NCBI GenBank assembly: GCA_937949525.1
Contig: CALEDT010000058.1
Coordinates: forward strand, 1-64,000
DNA: 64,000 nucleotides
Direction of reading: 5' to 3'
From: an uncultured Burkholderiales bacterium
Lineage (GTDB): Bacteria > Pseudomonadota > Gammaproteobacteria > Burkholderiales > Thiobacillaceae
Shown here: positions 20,874 through 31,407 of the stretch, piece after piece
How the letters are laid out: every line of letters begins with the position of its first letter
Numbering within the stretch: the first letter of the stretch is position 1
Made by a program: the position numbers and the translations under genes
Notes under the pieces: model-generated
Seen by the model: the letters and a program-made list of their open reading frames with translations, nothing else
Database searches by the model: none
Told to the model about the DNA's origin: nothing

Positions 20874-21917
20874 TCAGCCCGGGAACATGTCCTTGTTGAC
20901 CGCCACCGCGCGCGCGTCGGACGGCGAAAGCACGTTGCGCCGCACCAGGTCGGTGAGTGCCTGATCGAGCGTCTGCATGCCCAGCGCCTGGCCGGTCTGT
21001 ATGGACGAATACATCTGTGCGACCTTGCCCTCGCGGATCAGATTGCGGATGGCCGGCGTGCCCAGCATGATCTCGTGCGCGGCTACCCGGCCGGAGCCAT
21101 CCTTGCGCTTCAGCAACGTCTGCGAAATCACCGCGCGCAGCGATTCCGACAGCATGGAGCGCACCATTTCCTTTTCCGCGGCTGGGAACACGTCGATGAT
21201 CCGGTCGATGGTCTTGGCGGCCGAGGAGGTGTGCAGGGTGCCGAACACCAGGTGGCCGGTCTCGGCCGCGGTCAGCGCCAGGCGTATGGTTTCCAGGTCG
21301 CGCATTTCGCCCACCAGGATCACGTCCGGATCCTCGCGCAGCGCGGAGCGCAATGCCTCGGCGAAGCCGTGCGTGTGCGGTCCGACCTCGCGCTGGTTGA
21401 TCAGGCACTTCTTGCTCTTGTGCACGAATTCGATGGGATCCTCGATGGTCAGGATATGGCCGAACAGCGTCTCGTTGACGTAGTCGACCATGGCCGCCAA
21501 CGTGGTGGATTTGCCCGAACCGGTCGGCCCGGTCACCAACACGATGCCGCGTGGCGCATCGGCGATCTCCTTGAAGATCTTCGGCGCCTCCAGTTGCTCC
21601 AGCGTCTGCACCACGCTGGGAATGGTACGGAACACGCCGCCGGCGCCCCGTTCCTGATTGAAGGCATTGACCCGGAAACGCGCCACGTCGCGCAGTTCGA
21701 ACGAGAAATCGACTTCCAGATTGGCCTCGTAGACTTTGCGCTGCGCGTCGCTCATGATGTCATAGATCATGGCCCGCACCTCCTGGTTGCTCAGCGGCGG
21801 CACGTTGATGCGACGGATGTCGCCGTGCACCCGGATCATCGGCGGCAGACCGGCGGACAGGTGCAGGTCGGAGGCCTTGTTCTTCACCGAGAAGGCGAGA
21901 AGCTCGGAAATTTCCAT
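20874..21917 (-). CDS. pilT: Type IV pilus retraction ATPase PilT
   Basis: MEISELLAFSVKNKASDLHLSAGLPPMIRVHGDIRRIN; GPTGSGKSTTLAAMVDYVN; ILTIEDPIEFVHKSKKCLINQREVG; start set to ATG at 21917. Confidence 0.96.
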   Translation of the reverse strand: MEISELLAFSVKNKASDLHLSAGLPPMIRVHGDIRRINVPPLSNQEVRAMIYDIMSDAQRKVYEANLEVDFSFELRDVARFRVNAFNQERGAGGVFRTIPSVVQTLEQLEAPKIFKEIADAPRGIVLVTGPTGSGKSTTLAAMVDYVNETLFGHILTIEDPIEFVHKSKKCLINQREVGPHTHGFAEALRSALREDPDVILVGEMRDLETIRLALTAAETGHLVFGTLHTSSAAKTIDRIIDVFPAAEKEMVRSMLSESLRAVISQTLLKRKDGSGRVAAHEIMLGTPAIRNLIREGKVAQMYSSIQTGQALGMQTLDQALTDLVRRNVLSPSDARAVAVNKDMFPG

Positions 21918-21963
21918 TATAATTCCCCGAGTTACGTGACTTTCCGAGAAAGCGCGAGGCATT

Positions 21964-22662
21964 ATGGGGGCAATTTCCGCCGCCTTGCAAGCCTGTCGCG
22001 ATCGTATCGACGGCGCCTGTTCCCGCGCCGCGCGACCGGCCGGCTGCGCGCGGCTGCTGGCGGTGAGCAAGACTTTTTCCACCGAGGCGATACGCGAGGC
22101 GCACGACGCCGGACAAACCGCGTTCGGCGAAAGCTATCTGCAGGAAGCCCTGCCCAAGCTGCACGCGCTGGCGGACCTGTCACTGGAATGGCATTTCATC
22201 GGCCCGCTGCAGAGCAACAAGACCCGCGCGGTCGCCGAACGTTTCGCCTGGGTGCATGCCATCGACCGCGAGAAGATCGCACAGCGCCTGTCCCAGCAAC
22301 GCCCGGTGACATTGCCACCGCTGAACGTATGCATCCAGGTCAACCTCAGCGGTGAAACCAGCAAGCACGGCGTCGGCGCGGACCAGGCGCTGCCGTTGGC
22401 GCGCGCGCTGCTGGACCTGCCCCGACTGCGCCTGCGCGGCTTCATGACCCTGCCGGAGGCGAGCGGCGATGACGCGTTGCCGCGCGCGCGCTTTCGCACG
22501 CTGGCGCAATTGCTGGCGCGCGCGCGCAGCGAGGGCATGGCCCTGGATACCTTGTCCATGGGCATGTCGCATGACATGGAGGCGGCGATCGAGGAAGGTG
22601 CGACAATCGTGCGCGTGGGCACCGCGATCTTTGGGTCCCGCGCCGCCGGCGCGGCGGGATGA
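21964..22662 (+). CDS. yggS: YggS family PLP-binding (PLP homeostasis) protein
   Basis: RLLAVSKTFSTEAIREAHDAGQTAFGESYLQEALPK; WHFIGPLQSNKTRAVAERFAWVHAID; LSMGMSHDMEAAIEEGATIVRVGTAIFG. Confidence 0.94.
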   Translation: MGAISAALQACRDRIDGACSRAARPAGCARLLAVSKTFSTEAIREAHDAGQTAFGESYLQEALPKLHALADLSLEWHFIGPLQSNKTRAVAERFAWVHAIDREKIAQRLSQQRPVTLPPLNVCIQVNLSGETSKHGVGADQALPLARALLDLPRLRLRGFMTLPEASGDDALPRARFRTLAQLLARARSEGMALDTLSMGMSHDMEAAIEEGATIVRVGTAIFGSRAAGAAG

Positions 22663-22784
22663 CCGCGGCGCCACACCCGCCCGCCTCGTCCCGCCGGGCC
22701 GGCCGGACCGAGGCACGGCAGAGCACTCTACTGAACCGCGCATGGGGCGAACGTTTCGCGCCGGCGCCGCACAACGGGGCAGAC

Positions 22785-23597
22785 ATGACGACACTGGCAT
22801 TCATCGGCGGCGGCAACATGGCCGCCGCGCTCATCGGCGGACTGTTGCAGCGCAATCGCGCCGCCGACACCATCCGCGTCGCCGAGACCGACGCCGAGCG
22901 GCGCGCCTGGCTGACGCGCGAGTTCGGGGTCATCACCTGCGAACGCGGCGCTGATGTGATGGATGCCGACGTCATCGTGCTGGCGGTCAAGCCGCAGCAA
23001 CTGCCGCCGTTGCTGCGCGCGCTCCCCTACCCGCTGCCGGACCGGCTGGTCCTGTCGATCGCCGCCGGTGCACGCGCCAGCGACGTCTCCCGCTGGTTGG
23101 GCGGACACCCCAACGTGGTGCGCGCCATGCCCAACACACCGGCCCTGGTCGGCGCCGGCATCGCCGGACTGTACGCGCTGCCCGGGGTGGACGCCGCCGG
23201 TCGGAGCGCCGCCGAGCAGGTCCTGCGCGCGGTCGGCGAGGTGGTCTGGGTGGACGATGAACGCCTGATCGACGCTGTGACTGCGATTTCCGGCAGTGGA
23301 CCGGCCTACGTGTTCTACTTCATCGAGGCGCTCGAACGGGCCGGCATCGACCTGGGCCTGGATGCGGACACCGCGCGCCGCCTGACCTTGCAGACTTTCT
23401 TCGGTGCCGCCGCGCTGGCCATCAAGGACGGCGCTGCACCGGCGACACTGCGCGCGCGCGTCACCTCCAAGGGCGGCACCACGGAGCGCGGGCTGCTGGC
23501 CCTGGAGGAAGGCGGTGTCGGCTATGCCATCGGCCTGGCGGCGCGCGCCGCCGCCGCTCGCGCCGCCGAGATGGGCGAGCTGCTGGGCAGGGAGTGA
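22785..23597 (+). CDS. proC: Pyrroline-5-carboxylate reductase
   Basis: LAFIGGGNMAAALIGGLL; AVKPQQLPPLL; VRAMPNTPALVGAGIAGLYA; VTAISGSGPAYVFYFIEAL; VTSKGGTTERGLLALEEGG. Confidence 0.95.
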   Translation: MTTLAFIGGGNMAAALIGGLLQRNRAADTIRVAETDAERRAWLTREFGVITCERGADVMDADVIVLAVKPQQLPPLLRALPYPLPDRLVLSIAAGARASDVSRWLGGHPNVVRAMPNTPALVGAGIAGLYALPGVDAAGRSAAEQVLRAVGEVVWVDDERLIDAVTAISGSGPAYVFYFIEALERAGIDLGLDADTARRLTLQTFFGAAALAIKDGAAPATLRARVTSKGGTTERGLLALEEGGVGYAIGLAARAAAARAAEMGELLGRE

Positions 23598-23606
23598 GCA
23601 CACGAC

Positions 23607-24188
23607 ATGTTCGCCGACGCCGGTCAGTTCCTGGTACGCACCGCCTGCGATCTGCTCGCGATTGCGTTCTTCCTGCGTTTCTGGATGCAGGTCGCACGCG
23701 TGCCGTTCCACCACTCGTTCGCGCAGTTCATCGTGCGCGTCAGTGATTTCGCCGTGCGCCCGCTGCGCCGCGTGCTACCGGGCCTGCTTGGGCTGGACTG
23801 GGCGAGCCTGCTGCCCTTCCTGCTCGCCGAACTCTTCATGGTGGTGGTCACGCACTGGCTGATGGGCTTTCCCTTCGGTCAGGCCGGAAGCGGCGTGTGG
23901 CCCGGTTTTCTGCTGCTGGCCCTGGCCGCGGCGCTGCGCCTGGCGGTGTACGTGCTGATGGGCCTGATCCTGCTGCAGGCGGTGCTCAGTTGGATCAATC
24001 CGTTCTCGCCGCTGGCACCGGTGTTCTACGCCATGTCGCGTCCCATCCTGCGCCCGTTCCAACGCATCGTGCCGACCGTCAGCGGTATCGACCTGTCACC
24101 TTTGGTGGCGTTGGTCGTCATGCAACTGCTGCTGGTGGCGCCGGTGAATGCGCTGCAACGGTATGCGCACGCGCTGGCATGGGGCTGA
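23607..24188 (+). CDS. yggT: YggT family membrane protein
   Basis: Two YGGT-like repeats (FLRFWMQVARVPFHHSFAQFIVRVSDFAVRPLRRVLP; LLQAVLSWINPFSPLAPVFYAMSRPILRPFQRIVP). Confidence 0.92.
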   Translation: MFADAGQFLVRTACDLLAIAFFLRFWMQVARVPFHHSFAQFIVRVSDFAVRPLRRVLPGLLGLDWASLLPFLLAELFMVVVTHWLMGFPFGQAGSGVWPGFLLLALAAALRLAVYVLMGLILLQAVLSWINPFSPLAPVFYAMSRPILRPFQRIVPTVSGIDLSPLVALVVMQLLLVAPVNALQRYAHALAWG

Positions 24189-24493
24189 ACGCGGCTTGGC
24201 CCGACTGGCTGCGCTCGAGCACGGCGGGGACCGAGATCAGCGTGCACGTGCAGCCCGGCGCCGCGCACGATGAACTGTGCGGCACGCATGGCGGCGCCCT
24301 GAAGATCCGCGTGACCGCGCGCGCAGTCGAAGGCGGGGCGAACCGGGCCGTGTGTGAATTCCTCGCCACATGCCTTGGTTTGCCGCGCAACGAGGTTAGA
24401 ATCCTGCGCGGAGAACGGTCTCGCCGGAAAACAATCCGGGTGGCACTGCCGCCCGATCAGGTAGCGTATCGGTTAACGGGGAACAGGGCATGA
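24179..24493 (+). CDS. yggU: DUF167/YggU family protein
   Basis: ISVHVQPGAAHDELCGTHGGALKIRVTARAVEGGANRAVCEFLATCLGLPRNEVRILRGERSRRKTIRV; overlaps yggT end and the next ORF. Confidence 0.9.
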   Translation: MGLNAAWPDWLRSSTAGTEISVHVQPGAAHDELCGTHGGALKIRVTARAVEGGANRAVCEFLATCLGLPRNEVRILRGERSRRKTIRVALPPDQVAYRLTGNRA

Positions 24494-26475
24494 ATTACGG
24501 TCTGGAAAGTGGCATCACCCGGTTCAAGAACCGGCGCGACCGTTTGGTCAAGGTGGTGACCGCCTACAAGGAATGGCTGGAGCACCACGCCGATGCCGCG
24601 CCCGAGCAACTGCTGCGTCTGTACGATCTCACCGAGAACCTGAAGCGCGACCGGCTGATGGTGGCCTTCGTCGCGGAATTCAGCCGCGGCAAGACCGAGC
24701 TGATCAACGCGCTGTTCTTCTCCGATTTCAAACAGCGGCTGCTGCCGTCCGACGCCGGCCGCACGACCATGTGCCCGACCGAGATCTACTACGATCTGGA
24801 CGCCGAGCCCTACATCCGCCTGCTGCCCATCGAGACCCGTTTCCGCGACGACAGCATCACCGCACTCAAGCGTCAGCCGGTGGAATGGAGCACCATCAAG
24901 CTCGACGTCACCGACCCCAACGCCATGGTGAGCGCCATGAGCAAGCTGGCCGAGACCAAGGTGGTGTTCAAGGTGGAGGCGCGCGCGCTCGGGCTGTGGG
25001 ACGAGAACGACCCCAACCTGAGCTACATGGTCAAGGATCAGGATCGTGTGGAGATCCCGGCCTGGCGCTACGCCATGATCAACTACCCGCACCCGCTGCT
25101 GGAATCCGGCCTGGCCATCCTCGACACCCCGGGCCTCAACGCCATGGGCGCGGAACCGGAACTGACCATCTCGGCCATTCCCAATGCGCACGCGCTGCTG
25201 TTCCTGCTGGCCACCGACACCGGGGTGACGCAGTCCGACTTCGAAATCTGGAACAAGTGGGTCTCGCGCCATGCCAGCCAGCACTACGCGGTGCTGAACA
25301 AGATCGACATGCTGTGGGACGACCTGAAGACGCCGGAGGAGATCGGCCGCACCATCCAGCGCCAGATCGAGGCCACGGCGACCCAGCTCAACATCGCCCC
25401 GTCCAGCGTCATGGCCATCTCCGCGCAGAAGGCGCTGGTGGGCAAGATCCGCGGCGATCAGGAACTGCTGCGCCGTTCCGGCATCCAGGGCCTGGAAGTC
25501 ATGCTGGCGCGCGAGATCATCCCGTCGCGCGAGAAGATCATGCGCGAGTCGGTGATGCGCGAGGTCGGACCACTGCTGACCGAGACCCGCGAGACCGCGC
25601 ACAACCGGCTGCAGGCCGCGCGCCAGAACCTGCTCGACCTGCAGGCGCTGTCCGGCAAGAACCAGCAGATCGTCGGCCAGATGCGGGAAAAGATGTTGCA
25701 GGACAAGCAGATCTACGACGAAACCACGCGCAATTTCAACGTCACCCGCAAGATCGTCGCGCAGCAGGGTTGGGAACTGCTGGCGCGGCTGGACGACGAC
25801 CGCATGGACAAGATCATCGAGGAATCGATGATGGCGATCAGCGACTCCTGGACCACCGCCGGCCTGATCAAGGGCATGCATCTGCTGATCCGGCGCATGG
25901 GCGCCGAGTTCGACCACGCCCACCAGCAATGCGGCGGCATCAAGCAACTGCTCAATTCAGCCTATCAGCGTTTCCACGAGATCCACGGGCTGGAGCGCAT
26001 GGATCCGCCCAACCTGGATCTCACCCGCTATCGCGCACGCCTGGACGAACTGATGGTGAGCACGCAGGAGTTCTGCTCCGATCCACTCAACATCATGTTG
26101 GAAAAGCGGTTCATGGTGAAGAAGTTCTACATCGCCCTGGTGACTCAGGCGCGCATCCTGTTCCAGCAGGTACGTATCGAAACCGAGACCTGGCTGCGCC
26201 TGACGCTGGACCCCATCGTCGTGCGCATCACCGAACACAAGGCGCAGCTCGAACATCGTCTGGAAAACCTGAGCAAGGTGCACGCCAACCTGGGCTCCAT
26301 CCAAGAACGCAGCGCCGCGGTCAGCCGCGACATGGTCAACATCCGCGCGCAGGTCGAACAAATCGAGGAAATCGCCAAAGAGTTCTCGCTACTGACCGGA
26401 ATCGCCCTGCGACCACTGGAAACCGTGGCAACGCCCAGCGCCGGCGCCACCGCCTCTACAACGGCGCGGGCGTAG
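24490..26475 (+). CDS. Dynamin-like GTPase
   Basis: G1 AEFSRGKTELINALF, G3 LDTPGLNA, G4 VLNKIDMLWDD; long helical C-terminus; ATGA overlap with yggU. Confidence 0.85.
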   Translation: MNYGLESGITRFKNRRDRLVKVVTAYKEWLEHHADAAPEQLLRLYDLTENLKRDRLMVAFVAEFSRGKTELINALFFSDFKQRLLPSDAGRTTMCPTEIYYDLDAEPYIRLLPIETRFRDDSITALKRQPVEWSTIKLDVTDPNAMVSAMSKLAETKVVFKVEARALGLWDENDPNLSYMVKDQDRVEIPAWRYAMINYPHPLLESGLAILDTPGLNAMGAEPELTISAIPNAHALLFLLATDTGVTQSDFEIWNKWVSRHASQHYAVLNKIDMLWDDLKTPEEIGRTIQRQIEATATQLNIAPSSVMAISAQKALVGKIRGDQELLRRSGIQGLEVMLAREIIPSREKIMRESVMREVGPLLTETRETAHNRLQAARQNLLDLQALSGKNQQIVGQMREKMLQDKQIYDETTRNFNVTRKIVAQQGWELLARLDDDRMDKIIEESMMAISDSWTTAGLIKGMHLLIRRMGAEFDHAHQQCGGIKQLLNSAYQRFHEIHGLERMDPPNLDLTRYRARLDELMVSTQEFCSDPLNIMLEKRFMVKKFYIALVTQARILFQQVRIETETWLRLTLDPIVVRITEHKAQLEHRLENLSKVHANLGSIQERSAAVSRDMVNIRAQVEQIEEIAKEFSLLTGIALRPLETVATPSAGATASTTARA

Positions 26476-26503
26476 GGCGCGCCGCCGTCGGCGCAGCCCG
26501 CCC

Positions 26504-27955
26504 TCACAACAGGATGATGTCGTACTGCTCCTGCGAGAACAGTGTCTCCACCTGCAGCGAGATCGGCTTCGCGATGAAATCGGACAATTGCGCCAGGCTC
26601 TGCGATTCCTCGTCGAGGAACAGGTCGACCACCGTCTGCGACGCGATGATGCGGAATTCCCGCGCGCTGAACTGACGCGCCTCGCGCATGATCACGCGCA
26701 GTATCTCGTAACAGATGGTCTGCGCGGTCTTGATCTGGCCGCGCCCCTGACAGGTCGGGCACGGCTCGCACAGCACCCGGGTCAGACTCTCGCGCGTGCG
26801 CTTGCGCGTCATCTCCACCAGCCCGAGTGACGTGAAACCATTGATGGTCATGCGCGTGCGGTCGCGCTGCAGGGCCTTGGACAGCGCAGCCAGCACCATC
26901 TGCTTGTGCTCCGCGCTGTCCATGTCGATGAAATCGAGAATGATGATGCCGCCCAGATTGCGCAGGCGTAGTTGCCGGGCGATCGCCTGGGCCGCTTCCA
27001 GATTGGTCTTGAATATGGTCTCGTCGAAAGTCCGGCCGCTGGTGAAGCTGCCGGTGTTGACGTCGATGGTGGTCAGCGCCTCGGTCTGATCGACGATCAG
27101 ATAGCCGCCGGACTTCAGGTCCACGCGCCGGCCCAATGCCTTCTCGATCTCGTCCTCCACGCCATACAGATCGAACAGGGGTCGTTCCGCCGTGTAATGG
27201 CTGATCTTGCCGGCGACATTGCGCGTGAATTCCTCGGCAAACGCCTGCATGCGCACGTAGGTCTCGCGCGAATCGACCAGGATGCGCGCAGTCTCGGCGG
27301 TGGAGAAATCGCGCAGCACGCGATGCGCGAGATCCAGTTCCTGATAGATCGGCGCTGGCCCGGAGGCATTCTCGGAGCGTGCGCGGATGGCATCCCACAG
27401 CGTGCGCAGATAGTCGACGTCGGCCTCCAGCTCGCCGTCGTCGGCGACGTTGGCCATGGTGCGGATGATGAAACCGCCGTGCTCGTCGACTGGCAGGATG
27501 CGCGTCAGCCGCTCGCGCAGCAACTCGCGCTCGCCCTCGTCCTCGATCTTCTGCGAGATGCCGATGCGCGTCTCCTGCGGCAGATAGACCAGAAAACGCC
27601 CGGCCATGCTGATCTGCGTCGACAGGCGCGCCCCCTTGGCGCCGATCGGATCCTTGATCACCTGCACCAGGATGCTTTGGCCTTCGTGCAGCACCTTCTC
27701 GATCGGTCTCGGACTGTGATCGCAGCGCGCTTCGACGATGTCGCCGACGTGCAGGAACGCGGCGCGATCCAGACCGATGTCGACGAAGGCCGACTGCATA
27801 CCGGGCAGCACCCGGCTGACCCGGCCGAGATAGACATTGCCGACCAGCCCGCGCTGGCTCGCACGCTCGATGTGCAGCTCCTGAATCTCGCCCAGGTAGA
27901 TCACCGCCACGCGCGTCTCCTGCGGCGTCACGTTGATCAGAATCTCTTCGCTCAT
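26504..27955 (-). CDS. rng: Ribonuclease G
   Basis: MSEEILINVTPQETRVAVIYLGEIQELHIERASQRGLVGNVYLGRVSRVLPGMQSAFVDIGLDRAAFLHVGDI; LRLRNLGGIIILDFIDM; CEPCPTCQGRG. Confidence 0.96.
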   Translation of the reverse strand: MSEEILINVTPQETRVAVIYLGEIQELHIERASQRGLVGNVYLGRVSRVLPGMQSAFVDIGLDRAAFLHVGDIVEARCDHSPRPIEKVLHEGQSILVQVIKDPIGAKGARLSTQISMAGRFLVYLPQETRIGISQKIEDEGERELLRERLTRILPVDEHGGFIIRTMANVADDGELEADVDYLRTLWDAIRARSENASGPAPIYQELDLAHRVLRDFSTAETARILVDSRETYVRMQAFAEEFTRNVAGKISHYTAERPLFDLYGVEDEIEKALGRRVDLKSGGYLIVDQTEALTTIDVNTGSFTSGRTFDETIFKTNLEAAQAIARQLRLRNLGGIIILDFIDMDSAEHKQMVLAALSKALQRDRTRMTINGFTSLGLVEMTRKRTRESLTRVLCEPCPTCQGRGQIKTAQTICYEILRVIMREARQFSAREFRIIASQTVVDLFLDEESQSLAQLSDFIAKPISLQVETLFSQEQYDIILL

Positions 27956-28560
27956 GACGGATCGAACCCCACGGAACGCAACAACTGCGCAGTCTCGAAC
28001 AGCGGCAGGCCGACCACACCTGAAAAGCTGCCCTCGATCCGGCTGACGAACATCGCCGCCCGGCCCTGTATGGCGTACCCTCCCGCCTTGCCGACATACT
28101 CCGCGTGCGCCAGATAGGCCCCGATGGCCTGCTCGTCCAGCGGTGCGAAGGTCACCGCGCTCTCGCTCACCGCCAGTCCCTCACGTCCCTGATAGGCCGC
28201 CGCCACCGCCGTCAGCACGACATGGGTGCGGCCGGCATAGCGCCGCAGCATTGCGGCCGCGTCCTCGGCATCCAGCGGCTTGCCCAGCAGCAAGCCATCG
28301 ACCGTCACCGTGGTATCGGCAGCCACGATCGGCCACGGCGGCAGATTGCGCGCGCCGCGTGCGCGCAGCGCGGCCGCCAGCTTCATGCGCGCCAACCGCG
28401 AGACGTACTCCGACGCAACCTCATCGGGCAGCGGCGTCTCGTCGACCTCGCAGCGGCCCGGCGCGACGCGCAGCGGCAGCACGGTCGGATCGAGACCGAT
28501 CTGACGCAGCAGTTCCAACCTGCGCGGCGACTGCGATGCAAGAAACAGTAATTTCGGCAT
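27952..28560 (-). CDS. maf: Maf family nucleotide pyrophosphatase
   Basis: LFLASQSPRRLELLRQIGL; VAADTTVTVDGLLLGKPLDAEDAAAMLRRYAGRTHVVLTAV; GKAGGYAIQGRAAMFVSRIEGSFSGVVGLPLFET. Confidence 0.94.
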   Translation of the reverse strand: MPKLLFLASQSPRRLELLRQIGLDPTVLPLRVAPGRCEVDETPLPDEVASEYVSRLARMKLAAALRARGARNLPPWPIVAADTTVTVDGLLLGKPLDAEDAAAMLRRYAGRTHVVLTAVAAAYQGREGLAVSESAVTFAPLDEQAIGAYLAHAEYVGKAGGYAIQGRAAMFVSRIEGSFSGVVGLPLFETAQLLRSVGFDPS

Positions 28561-28644
28561 GACCGGCGAGTTTACCGTGTTACACCCGTTTCCGATGTTG
28601 AGGTGCGACACATCCCGGAGCATTGGAAAAGCGCGTTGCACCCC

Positions 28645-28673
28645 TTTACAAGCGCGCCAGCCCTGCATAAAAT
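28645..28673 (+). promoter_or_regulatory. Putative sigma70 promoter for tRNA-Ala/tRNA-Glu: TTTACA - 17 nt - TAAAAT followed by GC-rich discriminator
   Basis: TTTACA at 28645-28650, TAAAAT at 28668-28673, then GCGCAGC; ends about 16 nt before the mature tRNA-Ala. Confidence 0.7.
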
Positions 28674-28688
28674 GCGCAGCTCTCGTGT

Positions 28689-28764
<76 letters not shown>

Positions 28765-28807
28765 CAGGATCGAGAAAGGCCGGGAAACCGGGCTTTCGGC
28801 CTCACAA

Positions 28808-28883
28808 GTCCCTATCGTCTAGAGGCCTAGGACATCGCCCTTTCACGGCGGTAACCGGGGTTCGAATCCCCGTGGGGACGCCA
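28808..28883 (+). tRNA. tRNA-Glu(TTC)
   Basis: GTCCCTATCGTCTAGAGGCCTAGGACATCGCCCTTTCACGGCGGTAACCGGGGTTCGAATCCCCGTGGGGACGCCA; loop CTTTCAC, encoded CCA. Confidence 0.96.
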
Positions 28884-28902
28884 GAACAAAAGCTGGCATA
28901 TG

Positions 28903-28931
28903 AAGGGCCTACGGAAGCGTAGGCCCTTTTT
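28903..28931 (+). terminator. Rho-independent terminator after tRNA-Glu
   Basis: AAGGGCCTACG-GAAG-CGTAGGCCCTT: perfect 11-bp stem, tetraloop, then T-run. Confidence 0.92.
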
Positions 28932-29061
28932 CTTTCATCCGGTGGCTGTCAACGGCTGACGGCCCGTTCCTCGAGCCTCTCCCCGAGTGTTCCAGGTACC
29001 GATGCGGTCGGGTTTGCCCGACAGGGCAGGTATCCGGCGCCGTCTTGACGCGCAAGCGAAA

Positions 29062-29138
<77 letters not shown>

Positions 29139-29253
29139 GCTTGTGCCTGAATGATGGAACGCAAGGCGGGTCGACCGGTGGATTTCACTCCCTGCCGCCA
29201 CCAACCGCATGACGGATCCGGCGCGGCGACGGCTGTGCCCCGCCGTGTGCACG

Positions 29254-31212
<1,959 letters not shown>

Positions 31213-31253
31213 CGCTCGAAGATCTCCAGTGAGAATCTGCGGAAAAACGCGTA

Positions 31254-31259
31254 ATTATA
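31254..31259 (-). promoter_or_regulatory. Possible -10 element (TATAAT) upstream of rpoD
   Basis: Perfect TATAAT on minus strand 42 nt upstream of the rpoD start; no good -35 hexamer at 17 nt. Confidence 0.35.
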
Positions 31260-31407
31260 CACGACAGACATGATCGGGGTTGGGCGCCCGAGACGCCGGG
31301 GCACGCGCCCCATGCAGCGTCGTGACTGTGTGAGCGTGACGCGCAACGTCACCGGGTTCCGCCCGGGCTGACATGCTTGGCGCTCCACGGACTTGGACAC
31401 GCAAGCG

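Noticed and set aside
21915-21920. Perfect TATAAT at the pilT start codon
   Set aside because: It overlaps the pilT ATG itself and has no good -35 on either strand, so transcription from it would begin inside pilT; likely coincidental palindrome ATTATAAT.
26145-28097. 650-aa minus-strand ORF overlapping rng
   Set aside because: Frame-shadow of rng; rng frame has the full RNase E/G signature.
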